DNA from: Collinsella sp.
GTDB lineage: Bacteria; Actinomycetota; Coriobacteriia; Coriobacteriales; Coriobacteriaceae
Direction: 5' to 3'
Length of the DNA: 11,382 bases
Assembly (NCBI GenBank): GCA_019413955.1
Contig: DXMX01000003.1
Location: forward strand, 50,576-61,957
Positions 5,291-11,382 of this stretch are shown in pieces. Both the position numbers and the translations under genes were made by a program. The notes under the pieces were generated by a model, which ran no database searches, had not been told where the DNA came from, and saw only the letters and a program-made list of their open reading frames with translations. Every line of letters starts with the position of its first letter. The first letter of the stretch is position 1.

Positions 5291-5359
5291 TTGAACCTTC
5301 ATGGGGTTGCCCCCATACGGACCTGAACCGTACGCGTCTGCCAATTCCGCCACGCCCGC
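5273..5359 (-). tRNA. tRNA-Leu (anticodon CAG)
   Basis: A complete class II tRNA of 87 nt including encoded CCA (5275-5273). The acceptor stem is GCGGGCG/CGCCCGC and the discriminator is A, as required for leucine tRNAs. The anticodon stem TACGG/CCGTA closes the loop TTCAGGT, giving anticodon CAG for codon CTG. The long variable arm TGGGGGCAACCCCA and the T loop TTCAAGT are as expected. The start lies 43 bp beyond the tatD stop codon, behind a dedicated promoter. Confidence 0.97.
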
Positions 5360-5370
5360 GTGCAGGAATT

Positions 5371-5399
5371 AGAATAACGGAGCGCCATCGCGAACGCAA
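5371..5399 (-). promoter_or_regulatory. promoter of tRNA-Leu
   Basis: TTGCGT (5399-5394) and TATTCT (5376-5371) on the minus strand are exactly 17 nt apart, and the -10 ends 11 nt before the tRNA 5' end. The -35 lies within the few bases after the tatD stop, so tatD has no terminator of its own and readthrough into the tRNA is possible. Confidence 0.7.
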
Positions 5400-5402
5400 G
5401 AA

Positions 5403-6320
5403 CTATTTTTGAAAAAGTTTGCAGGCATTTTCCCAAGCTGCTCGCGCGATTGCCTCAGCATCCTCGCCGGTACGATCGACACGGTCGTTGACCAGCGTGT
5501 TTGCCGTAATGGAGATCATTGCGGGCTCGCATTCAAGACCGCGGATGGGCTCCGGAGCCATATACGGGCAATCCGTCTCGAACAAAATTCGATCGAGTGG
5601 GGTTGCCGCAAATGCCTCGCGCACATCGTCGTTGCGCTTAAAGGTGGCCGCACCGCCATAGGCGATATAGCAGCCCAAATCCACAAAGCGCTCCATCGTG
5701 GCGCGGTCCTCGCCAAAACAGTGCAGCACACAACCAGCCTGGGGCACACCCACCTCGCGCAGTACGTTGTACGCATCGACGTGCGAGGTGCGCTCCCCAT
5801 CCGAGTCCTCGTGACGCAGGTGCAGCTCCACCGGCACATTGCGGCGCACGGCAAGCTCGAGCTGGCGCGCCATGCAATCAATCTGCACGTTATGGGGTGC
5901 CGGCGCGATATCGTCGTCATAGTCCATGTGATAGTCCAGGCCGATTTCGCCAATACCGGCGCATAAGGGGTCATCAAGTGCGGCAACGACCTGTGCATGA
6001 ACGTCGTCGGTATAGTCCGGCGCGCCATACGGATGCACGCCGGCAAGATACTTGATCTGCGGGATATCCTGCATCGGAAGAATTTCGCGCACGAGCCAGT
6101 CGCTATAGTCCGTCACGCTGCGCTTGTCGGCGATGGGGTCGAGCATCGTCACCAACAGGTCGACGCCCGCGGCTTTGGCGCGCACGAGCGTCTCGGGCAC
6201 TTCTTTCCCCCAAAACGAAAGCAGATGCGCATGCGTGTCAGCAAGCGGTGCCAAGGGCACGGGACAAGCAACCGTCTTCTTTTTCTTGGTAAACGTCACG
6301 CGTTCGGCATTAGGCATCAT
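5403..6320 (-). CDS. tatD: TatD family metal-dependent hydrolase (DNase)
   Basis: TatD proteins are TIM-barrel metal enzymes with 3'-5' exonuclease or deoxyribonuclease activity, proposed in DNA repair and degradation. The motifs are in order: DTHAHL at 28-33 (metal-binding HxH), GVHPYG at 94-99, GEIGLDYH at 114-121 (metal-bridging Glu), HLRHED at 167-172, LHCFG at 199-203 and FETDCPY at 237-243. The 305-aa product is longer than the usual 255-265 aa, because of a lysine-rich N-terminal extension of about 24 residues (TKKKKTV) and a small insertion near 123-130. The start at 6320 is chosen for AGGAG 7 nt upstream; the adjacent ATG three bases on is possible. It overlaps the end of rsmA by 11 nt, which implies coupling. 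tatD next to metG and rsmA is a common bacterial arrangement. Confidence 0.93.
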   Translation of the reverse strand: MMPNAERVTFTKKKKTVACPVPLAPLADTHAHLLSFWGKEVPETLVRAKAAGVDLLVTMLDPIADKRSVTDYSDWLVREILPMQDIPQIKYLAGVHPYGAPDYTDDVHAQVVAALDDPLCAGIGEIGLDYHMDYDDDIAPAPHNVQIDCMARQLELAVRRNVPVELHLRHEDSDGERTSHVDAYNVLREVGVPQAGCVLHCFGEDRATMERFVDLGCYIAYGGAATFKRNDDVREAFAATPLDRILFETDCPYMAPEPIRGLECEPAMISITANTLVNDRVDRTGEDAEAIARAAWENACKLFQK

Positions 6321-7170
6321 GGATGAGCTCCTGAGCCAGGCGGATAAAGTCGGCAACATCAAGCGTTTCTGCGCGCGTGGTGGGTGCGATACCGCAAGCC
6401 TCAAAGGCGGCGTCGAGCACGTCCTTGGCAAAGCCGTTGGCGCTCATGGAATTGCGGATGGTCTTGCGGCGCTGAGCAAATGCAGCATCAATCACGCGGG
6501 CCACAAACTCGCGATCGAGTCCTTCGGGCGCCACGCCGTCAACACGGTCGATACGCACGACGGCCGAGTCCACGTGCGGTGTCGGCATAAAGCAACGTGG
6601 CGGCACCTCAAAGCGACCCGTCACCTGCGCATACAGGCCGAGCTTTGCCGTATAGCCGCCATAGGTCTTGTTGCCCGGCACTGCGGCAATGCGATCGGCA
6701 ACCTCCTTTTGCACCATGACCACGGCACGCTTGAGCGCGGGCATCGTCTGAAAAAACTGCAAGATGATCGTCGCCGCCACGTTATAGGGCAAGTTCGCGA
6801 CAAATACCGTCGGCTCACCGCCGGCGGCCTGCTCAATCTGCTCCGGCGTCACCTTAAGCGCGTCGCCCATGATAAAGCGGAAGTTGGCGTAGTCGGCGGC
6901 GTGAGCATCGAGCACCGGCTCGAGCTCGGGATCGGCCTCGATCGACGTGACGCACGCCGCCTCCTGCAACAGCGCAAGCGTGAGCGTACCAACGCCCGGA
7001 CCAACCTCGAGCACGCGCTCATCGCCTACAAGCTCGGCAAGCTCGCAAATGCGCTCAATTACATGGTTGTCGATCAGGAAATTCTGGCCCAGGCGATGCT
7101 TGGTCGCAAGGCCAAACTCCTCCAGCAGCTCCCTGGTGGCCGTGGGGTTTGCCAAAGGCGAAGTTGTCAT
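6310..7170 (-). CDS. rsmA: 16S rRNA (adenine1518-N6/adenine1519-N6)-dimethyltransferase RsmA
   Basis: RsmA (KsgA) uses S-adenosylmethionine to dimethylate two adjacent adenines in the 3'-terminal hairpin of 16S rRNA late in 30S assembly; loss gives kasugamycin resistance. The 286-aa product has the usual length. Visible motifs are LGQNFL at 27-32, the SAM-binding EVGPGVGTLT at 55-64, the catalytic NLPYN at 126-130, and the C-terminal RRKTIRN at 244-250. The start follows GAGGAGG 5 nt upstream, the best ribosome-binding site in the window. It lies 107 bp downstream of metG, with a hairpin terminator in the gap, and overlaps tatD. Confidence 0.97.
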   Translation of the reverse strand: MTTSPLANPTATRELLEEFGLATKHRLGQNFLIDNHVIERICELAELVGDERVLEVGPGVGTLTLALLQEAACVTSIEADPELEPVLDAHAADYANFRFIMGDALKVTPEQIEQAAGGEPTVFVANLPYNVAATIILQFFQTMPALKRAVVMVQKEVADRIAAVPGNKTYGGYTAKLGLYAQVTGRFEVPPRCFMPTPHVDSAVVRIDRVDGVAPEGLDREFVARVIDAAFAQRRKTIRNSMSANGFAKDVLDAAFEACGIAPTTRAETLDVADFIRLAQELIHDA

Positions 7171-7202
7171 GGTTGCCTCCTCAGCATGATGGCGGCGTCT
7201 TG

Positions 7203-7238
7203 AAACAAAAGGGCATGGACCGTGGCGGCCATGCCCTT
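7203..7238 (-). terminator. terminator after metG
   Basis: A perfect 10-bp stem (AAGGGCATGG at 7209-7218 with CCATGCCCTT at 7229-7238) encloses a 10-nt loop. On the minus strand it is followed by TTTTGTTT. It lies about 40 nt after the metG stop and 38 nt before rsmA, so rsmA and tatD depend on readthrough or a promoter I cannot identify. Confidence 0.8.
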
Positions 7239-7277
7239 ACAGCTAAACAACAAATTGCCGATATGGCGCGCTGCATC

Positions 7278-8879
7278 TTAGCCCAGACGCGGGAACAGCG
7301 GCTCGCCCTTCTCGACAGGCTGACCGCCGGCAAGCAGGCCCCAAGCGCAAATGCCCTTGAGGTCGTCGGTCGCGGCCTCGTCCTCGCAGGACAGGCGGCG
7401 CAGGGCCTCGGCAGAGGTCTGAGGCATGAGCGGCATCAGCAGGTGGGCGGCAATGCGGATGGCCTCGAGCAGGTTGTAGATCACAAACGCCAGCTCGTCA
7501 GCCTTGGCCTCGTCCTTGGCAAGTGCCCAAGGCTCGGAGTCCTCGATGTAGTGGTTGGCGGCATGGATGAGCTCCATGACCTCGTCCTTGGCTCCGCCGT
7601 AATCGAGCACGTCCATCTTGGCCATGTAGCGCTCGACCAGACCATCGGCGATCTTTGCCAGCGGGTTGTCGAACGCATCGAACGATGCGGGCTTGGCGGG
7701 CGCGCAACCATCAAAGTACTTGCCGCTCATGTTGAGCGAACGCGAGATAAGGTTGCCCCAGCTGTTGGCCAGGTCGGCGTTGTAGACCTGCTCCATGCGA
7801 TCGAAGCTGATGGCACCGTCGGTGCCGGGGACGACGTCGGTCATAAAGTAGTAGCGATAGCCCTCGACGCCCAACATGTCGATAACGTCCTGCGGAGCGA
7901 TGGCGTTGCCGCGGCTCTTGGACATCTTCTCGGCCTTGCCGGTCTCGGCATTGCGCACGGTCAGGAAGCCGTGGGCAAAGACGTGCTCGGGCAGGGCCTC
8001 GCCGATGGCCATGAGCATGGCGGGCCAAATGACGCAGTGGAAGCGGATGATGTCCTTGCCCACGATGTGGAACTGCGCGGGCCAGCGATAGGCCAGCTCG
8101 GCACGCGCCTCGTCGGTGTCGACACCGTAGCCGACGGCCGTCATATAGTTGAGCAGCGCATCGAACCACACGTAGGTCACGTGACCCTCGTCAAACGGGA
8201 CCTGAATGCCCCAGTCAAAGCTCGTACGGCTCACGGAAAGGTCATTAAGGCCGCCCTCGACAAAGCTACGTACCTCGTTCATGCGGAACGCAGGCTCGAC
8301 AAAGTCGGGGTGCTCGTCGTAAAGCTTGAGCAGCTTGTCCTGGAAAGCGGAAAGCTTAAAGAAGTAGGACTCCTCCTGCACGCGCTCAAGCGGACGGTGG
8401 CAGTCGGGGCACAGGTGCTGGCCGACGCTGCCGTACTCCTCGTCGCCCTTCTGGACCTGCGTATCGGTGAAGTAGGTCTCGTCAGGCACGCAATACCAAC
8501 CGTCGTAGCTGCCCTTATACAGGTAGCCGGACTCCTTCATGCGCTCCCACAGGTACTGCACGGCATGATGCTGGCGCGGCTCGGTGGTGCGGATGAAGTC
8601 GTCGTTGGAGATCTCGAGCTTGCTCCAAAGCTCCTTGAAGTGCGGAGCCTGGCTGTCGGTCCACTCCTGCGGCGTCATGTTGTGCTTGGCTGCGGCCTCG
8701 GCGACCTTCTCGCCATGCTCGTCCATGCCGGTCAGGAACTTGACGTTATAGCCGGCGGAGCGACGATAACGGGCCTGAACGTCGGCGATGATGGTGGAAT
8801 AAGCCGTGCCCAGGTGCGGATCGGCGTTGACGTAGTAGATGGGCGTCGTGATAAAGAACGAAGGCTTACTTTGATCCAT
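7278..8879 (-). CDS. metG: methionyl-tRNA synthetase
   Basis: This class I synthetase charges initiator and elongator tRNA-Met. The 533-aa product has the HIGH-type motif HLGT at 22-25, KMSKS at 318-322 (EKMSKSRG), and an anticodon-binding helical domain after about residue 370. The family WFDALLNY signature lies near 238-245. The connective-peptide zinc knuckle is only partly cysteine: C130 in GWYCVPDE, then CPDC at 157-160. It ends soon after the helical domain and lacks the extra C-terminal Trbp111-like tRNA-binding domain of the longer forms. The start follows GGAGG at 9 nt. It lies 69 nt behind rsmI and ahead of a terminator, a position next to rsmI and rsmA/tatD often seen in Gram-positive genomes. 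Confidence 0.97.
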   Translation of the reverse strand: MDQSKPSFFITTPIYYVNADPHLGTAYSTIIADVQARYRRSAGYNVKFLTGMDEHGEKVAEAAAKHNMTPQEWTDSQAPHFKELWSKLEISNDDFIRTTEPRQHHAVQYLWERMKESGYLYKGSYDGWYCVPDETYFTDTQVQKGDEEYGSVGQHLCPDCHRPLERVQEESYFFKLSAFQDKLLKLYDEHPDFVEPAFRMNEVRSFVEGGLNDLSVSRTSFDWGIQVPFDEGHVTYVWFDALLNYMTAVGYGVDTDEARAELAYRWPAQFHIVGKDIIRFHCVIWPAMLMAIGEALPEHVFAHGFLTVRNAETGKAEKMSKSRGNAIAPQDVIDMLGVEGYRYYFMTDVVPGTDGAISFDRMEQVYNADLANSWGNLISRSLNMSGKYFDGCAPAKPASFDAFDNPLAKIADGLVERYMAKMDVLDYGGAKDEVMELIHAANHYIEDSEPWALAKDEAKADELAFVIYNLLEAIRIAAHLLMPLMPQTSAEALRRLSCEDEAATDDLKGICAWGLLAGGQPVEKGEPLFPRLG

Positions 8880-8948
8880 GGGGTTTGTCCTCCAGAAAAA
8901 CGTTGCATACAGGGGATGATTCTAGCGCAAGGGCTGGATATCCTCCAT

Positions 8949-9827
8949 CTATTGCATATCGAGCACCATGGCATAGACATCGCGCTTACGGCGCGAGTAC
9001 TTCTGCGACAGGCGCTTGGCCACCGCAGAGGCGGGCTCTCCCTCCTCGAGCGCGGCGCGGATATCCTCGCGCAGAGCCTCGTCGGGATCCGCTGCCGCGG
9101 CGCCAACCGGCACGATACCGGCCTCCTCATCTTCGCTCGGCGGCGCGATGACCAGCGCAATCTCGCCCTTTACCTCGCCGCGAGCACGCAGCTCCTCAGC
9201 AAGCTGGGCAGCGGGCCCGCGCAAGACTTCCTCGTGCAGCTTGGTGAGCTCGCGGCAGACGGCAACCTCACGCTGGGGAAAAACCTCTGCCACGGCCTCG
9301 AGCGTCGCCACGATGCGATGTGGAGACTCGTAGAAGATGAGTGCGCCGGGAACCACGGCAAGGCGCTGCAAACGACGCACGCGGTCGCCGTGCTTTCGGC
9401 CCAAAAAGCCCTCGAAGAAAAAATGCTCACAGGGAATGCCGGACGAAACGAGCGCCGTGACGCAAGCGGAGGGCCCGGGAATAACTTCGACGGGCACATC
9501 GGCCTCACGTGCCGCCTCGACCAGCGCCTGGCCGGGATCGGACACGCTCGGCATGCCGGCGTCCGAGGCAAAGGCGAGGGTCTCCCCCGCCAGCAGACGG
9601 TCGACCAGGCCGGCGGCGCGGCTGGCGATCACATTCTCGTCGCAACGGACAAGCGGCTTGGAAATGCCCAGGTGCATCAGCAGCTTTGACGTCACACGCG
9701 TGTCTTCGCAGCAGATGACATCGGCGGCGGCAAAGGCCTCGCCAACGCGCGGGGACAGGTCGCCCAAGTTGCCGATGGGCGTGCCGACCACATAGAGTTT
9801 GCCCGTATGGGCGCTGTTTTGCGTCAT
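8949..9827 (-). CDS. rsmI: 16S rRNA (cytidine1402-2'-O)-methyltransferase RsmI
   Basis: RsmI methylates the 2'-OH of C1402 in the decoding centre of 16S rRNA, using S-adenosylmethionine. The 292-aa product shows the tetrapyrrole-methylase-type fold: LYVVGTPIGNLGDLSPR at 11-27, CEDTR, the ASDAGMPSVSDPG loop, IPGPSACVTAL, FFFEGFLGRK and FYESPHRI. A C-terminal helical region (EGEPASAVAKRLSQKYSRRKRDVY) is the domain thought to bind rRNA. The ribosome-binding site is weak (TAGG), and the ATG lies 6 nt after the stop of the upstream GH5-like gene, so translation is probably coupled to it. metG follows after 69 nt. Confidence 0.96.
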   Translation of the reverse strand: MTQNSAHTGKLYVVGTPIGNLGDLSPRVGEAFAAADVICCEDTRVTSKLLMHLGISKPLVRCDENVIASRAAGLVDRLLAGETLAFASDAGMPSVSDPGQALVEAAREADVPVEVIPGPSACVTALVSSGIPCEHFFFEGFLGRKHGDRVRRLQRLAVVPGALIFYESPHRIVATLEAVAEVFPQREVAVCRELTKLHEEVLRGPAAQLAEELRARGEVKGEIALVIAPPSEDEEAGIVPVGAAAADPDEALREDIRAALEEGEPASAVAKRLSQKYSRRKRDVYAMVLDMQ

Positions 9828-9833
9828 ATCAAC

Positions 9834-10895
9834 CTATTCAATCATGCCACGCTCGAGCGTACCGAGCGCCGCGCGGGCGTCCCATGCTGCAATGCGCTTC
9901 TCGGTCTTCCACGTTTGGAAGAACCAACCGGCAGCCGGCGCAAACGAAGCCAGCTGGTTGGCGATAAACACGCGCTCGTAGGCATTGCGGCCCTCGGGCG
10001 TAACCGACGAGTTGGCAAAGATCGCCGCGCCCGACCATTCGCCCACCAGCACGGGGAACCCAGTTGAAATCGCTTCTTTAAGCTCGCGCTTGTTACGCGA
10101 AATCGCCGTCGTCAGCCCGCGGGGGCTCGTGATGTCGAGCGCATGCTCGTCGCGGTAATGGTACAGGTGAAGGTCCATGTAGACGTTCTTGTACTTGGCG
10201 CCGCGCATAAAATGCTTCCACTCGCTGGGATGCCCCGACGACGAGAAAACGACGATCTTATCCTCGGGCATATACGAACGGACGAGCTCGTAAGCATCGC
10301 GATAGAAATTGCGCAGGTAGTGAGCAGGAATGCCATCCGTCATGGTGAAGAGGCTCTTACGGACACTCATCTGCGGCGTATCCAGCAGCTCAATGCCCAG
10401 CAGGCTCTCGGCCTCGCCGTAACGCTCGGCCAAGCGCTCGAGCACGTCAAGTGCGACATGGCGGCCGTTAGTGGACGAATGCCACTCGGCAACAGCCTCC
10501 GGCGTGGCGGGCGAATCGTTGGAATCGCCCTGGCCACCGGGCACAGTCGCCAGGTCAAGCAGCACGCGAATGTTGTACTTGGCAGCCCACTCAATCGCGC
10601 GGTCGATGTAATCGACAACCGAGATGTAGGAGGCATCGGACTCCTGTGAGCCAAAGGCATACCAAGGCACCGGCAGGCGCACGGCGTTGAGGCCGATCTG
10701 CGCCATGCGACGGAAATCATCCTCGCTCACAAACGTCTCGTAATGACGGCGCATGCGCTCGTTATAGGCGGCGGTGCCCATGGCCTCCTGCAGCTCGGCC
10801 GCGTTGGATGCACCAGTCGCCGCGTATAGCGACGGGGTAACCCAAGGCTCGGGAATGAACCAGCCAGAGAGATTAACGCCGAGTATCCTCTCCAT
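9834..10895 (-). CDS. GH5-type (exo-1,3-beta-glucanase-like) protein, probable pseudoenzyme
   Basis: The 353-aa product aligns by eye with the GH5 subfamily that contains fungal exo-1,3-beta-glucanases. Matching segments are GVNLSGWFIPEPWVTPSL near the N terminus, DFRRMAQIGLNAVRLPVPW at 60-78 (conserved Arg73), and VLVGEWSGA at 282-290 with the nucleophile Glu286. GWFFQTWKTE near 323-332 completes the set. The expected acid/base motif (ELLNEP in the family) reads ELLDTP at 169-174, so the catalytic glutamate is Thr173. The conserved DLHGAPG reads DLATVPG at 114-120, losing a histidine. There is no signal peptide. The start at 10895 is chosen for GGGGG 5 nt upstream; the frame is open further upstream but lacks such a site and does not match the family. 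It is first in a cluster with rsmI, 6 nt away. It may bind a glycan or have another role. Confidence 0.85.
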   Translation of the reverse strand: MERILGVNLSGWFIPEPWVTPSLYAATGASNAAELQEAMGTAAYNERMRRHYETFVSEDDFRRMAQIGLNAVRLPVPWYAFGSQESDASYISVVDYIDRAIEWAAKYNIRVLLDLATVPGGQGDSNDSPATPEAVAEWHSSTNGRHVALDVLERLAERYGEAESLLGIELLDTPQMSVRKSLFTMTDGIPAHYLRNFYRDAYELVRSYMPEDKIVVFSSSGHPSEWKHFMRGAKYKNVYMDLHLYHYRDEHALDITSPRGLTTAISRNKRELKEAISTGFPVLVGEWSGAAIFANSSVTPEGRNAYERVFIANQLASFAPAAGWFFQTWKTEKRIAAWDARAALGTLERGMIE

Positions 10896-11141
10896 CACTG
10901 CCCCCTTCGGATCGTGCAGGCCGAGCCTGCATCGTATTGCATAGGAAAAGTATCGTTTTGAGTATACCCGCGCGTGCGGACAGACGACCGAACGGTCTGT
11001 AAAGTGGCGCAAAAGCGGGAGGAATGTCTGAGCGGGCCCGAGATGGCGCGCCGAGATGTGCACGCACGTCGGAAGTAAGCGCCGGAAAGCGCATCCCACT
11101 CTGAAGCCAAATTCCGGGACGCAATTTCCGCAGAGCCCTCG
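10896..11141. other. intergenic region upstream of the GH5-like gene
   Basis: No convincing gene is present on either strand. It holds the likely promoter and operator of the GH5-like gene (10961-10997) and a leader hairpin TGCAGGC-CGA-GCCTGCA (10915-10931). Beyond that I see only GC-rich sequence with short palindromes such as GGCGCGCC near 11045 and no clear signal. Confidence 0.5.
10961..10997 (-). promoter_or_regulatory. possible promoter and operator of the GH5-like gene
   Basis: The minus strand has a good -10, TATACT (10966-10961). No consensus -35 is seen 17 nt upstream. Instead the dyad GACCGAACGGTC (10986-10997) covers that position. Such ACCG-NN-CGGT dyads resemble operators of TetR-family repressors, but none is encoded nearby, so the assignment is tentative. 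Confidence 0.25.
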
Positions 11142-11196
11142 ATAAAAGAAAAGGACCCCTTTGCAGAGGTCCTAGTCAATTCAAGGTGGCGGGGAA
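11142..11196. repeat. duplicated tRNA 3' end plus terminator, second locus (distal copy)
   Basis: These 55 bp are identical to 11328-11382, with a period of 186 bp. On the minus strand they hold a tRNA 3' end (T loop and stem, then acceptor strand CCCCGCC and A at 11187), a short linker, and a terminator. The tRNA-like match runs on to GGAATCG (11198-11204), in the T loop, before the insert begins. The proximal copy is cut by the window edge, so the true repeat is probably longer. Confidence 0.85.
11144..11173 (-). terminator. terminator, distal copy at the second tRNA tail
   Basis: The minus strand forms a 9-bp stem AGGACCTCT/AGGGGTCCT (one T-G wobble) with a GCAA loop, followed by TTTTCTTTT. 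Confidence 0.8.
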
Positions 11197-11327
11197 GGGA
11201 ATCGCGTCCGCGCGCTGCGCGGACGGACCGCTGCGGCGCTTACGCGCCTTGCGAGCTGCGCTGGCAAACGCTTACGCGTTTCCTCAGCTCCGCGCCCTCA
11301 CGGGGTTCGATTCCATGTGGGGGCTGT
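11197..11327. other. hairpin-rich insert at the second tRNA tail
   Basis: Like 5102-5226, this GC-rich segment is a chain of small hairpins: GTCCGCGC-GCT-GCGCGGAC (11206-11224), GGCGC-TTAC-GCGCC (11235-11248) and AAACGC-TTAC-GCGTTT (11266-11281). Near the right end it carries GGGGTTCGATTCC (11302-11314), a T-loop motif on the plus strand, opposite to the tRNA fragment. Its CGATTCC is the exact reverse complement of GGAATCG at the left edge. Confidence 0.6.
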
Positions 11328-11329
11328 AT

Positions 11330-11359
11330 AAAAGAAAAGGACCCCTTTGCAGAGGTCCT
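11330..11359 (-). terminator. terminator, proximal copy at the second tRNA tail
   Basis: Identical to 11144-11173: a 9-bp stem with GCAA loop and TTTTCTTTT on the minus strand. It should terminate the tRNA gene that enters from the right edge. Confidence 0.8.
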
Positions 11360-11372
11360 AGTCAATTCAAGG

Positions 11373-11382
11373 TGGCGGGGAA
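11373..11382 (-). tRNA. 3' end of a tRNA gene running off the window
   Basis: The minus strand ends with acceptor-type sequence CCCCGCC followed by A; the next bases are CCT, so CCA seems not to be fully encoded. The distal copy, read further, shows T-loop geometry: CGATT, then 5 stem bases, then 7 acceptor bases. The amino acid cannot be assigned because the anticodon is outside the window. A 5' strand GGCGGGG with A73 would fit tRNA-Tyr, but this is only a guess. Confidence 0.4.

Larger units (their letters stand above)
11328..11382. repeat. tRNA 3' end plus terminator, second locus (proximal copy, truncated)
   Basis: This is the second exact copy of the 55-bp unit, running off the window edge. 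By analogy with the tRNA-Leu locus, the intact tRNA gene should continue to the right. Confidence 0.8.

Noticed and set aside
5019..5294. Plus-strand frame through the tRNA-tail repeat, with a repeated peptide
   Set aside because: The repeated peptide is just the translated 64-bp direct repeat (189 is a multiple of 3). The region is terminator and tRNA sequence, not coding.
7149..9689. Very long plus-strand open frame (846 codons) antisense to metG and rsmI
   Set aside because: It is a shadow caused by strong third-position GC bias in the true minus-strand genes. It has no ribosome-binding site and no family motif, while the opposite strand carries clear MetRS and RsmI motifs.
11373..11382. 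tRNA-Ser assignment for the right-edge tRNA
   Set aside because: Reading G then CCA would leave only 9 bases between the T loop and the discriminator instead of 12. The geometry fits acceptor CCCCGCC plus A, so serine is unlikely.

Overview
The window is a stretch of bacterial chromosome, GC-rich and tightly packed with housekeeping genes. Gene content, codon bias and the order rsmI-metG-rsmA-tatD fit an actinobacterial genome. My best guess is class Coriobacteriia, perhaps Collinsella-like; this is inference from style, since no marker here settles it. Every clear gene lies on the minus strand except one small membrane-protein gene at 2107-2280.

Layout, left to right. A tRNA-Arg(ACG) gene (7-83) has its own promoter. 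Then come an unrecognised 125-residue protein (161-538) and serS (712-1995), which ends in a UUCG-loop terminator. A divergent promoter region around 2036-2082 serves serS on one side and a 57-residue single-span membrane protein on the other. The small gene converges on proC, and the gap holds a 17-bp-stem terminator bracketed by two inverted copies of a REP-like repeat. proC, rlmH and an SPFH/band-7 membrane protein (2437-4696) look like one transcription unit read right to left.

The 576 bp from 4697 to 5272 contain no conventional gene. They hold a roughly 230-bp imperfect inverted-repeat element with two tail-to-tail mini-ORFs (4769-4998), then a duplication of the tRNA-Leu 3' end and its terminator around a hairpin-rich insert (5038-5290). 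tRNA-Leu(CAG) follows at 5273-5359.

To the right is a translation/RNA-modification cluster, read right to left: a GH5-like protein (9834-10895), rsmI, metG, an intergenic terminator, rsmA and tatD. The GH5-like and rsmI genes are 6 nt apart, and rsmA and tatD overlap by 11 nt, so each pair is probably translationally coupled. SerRS, MetRS and the two tRNAs act in aminoacylation and decoding, while RlmH, RsmI and RsmA modify rRNA. The GH5-like protein lacks the catalytic acid/base expected of its family.

The last 240 bases (11142-11382) repeat the architecture seen at tRNA-Leu, using a different tRNA 3' end and a different terminator. This is the strongest candidate for something undescribed. 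At both loci the tRNA 3' end plus terminator is duplicated with a period of 186-189 bp. The hairpin-rich insert is bounded by T-loop half-sites in inverted orientation, so inverting the insert would rebuild a T arm in both cases.
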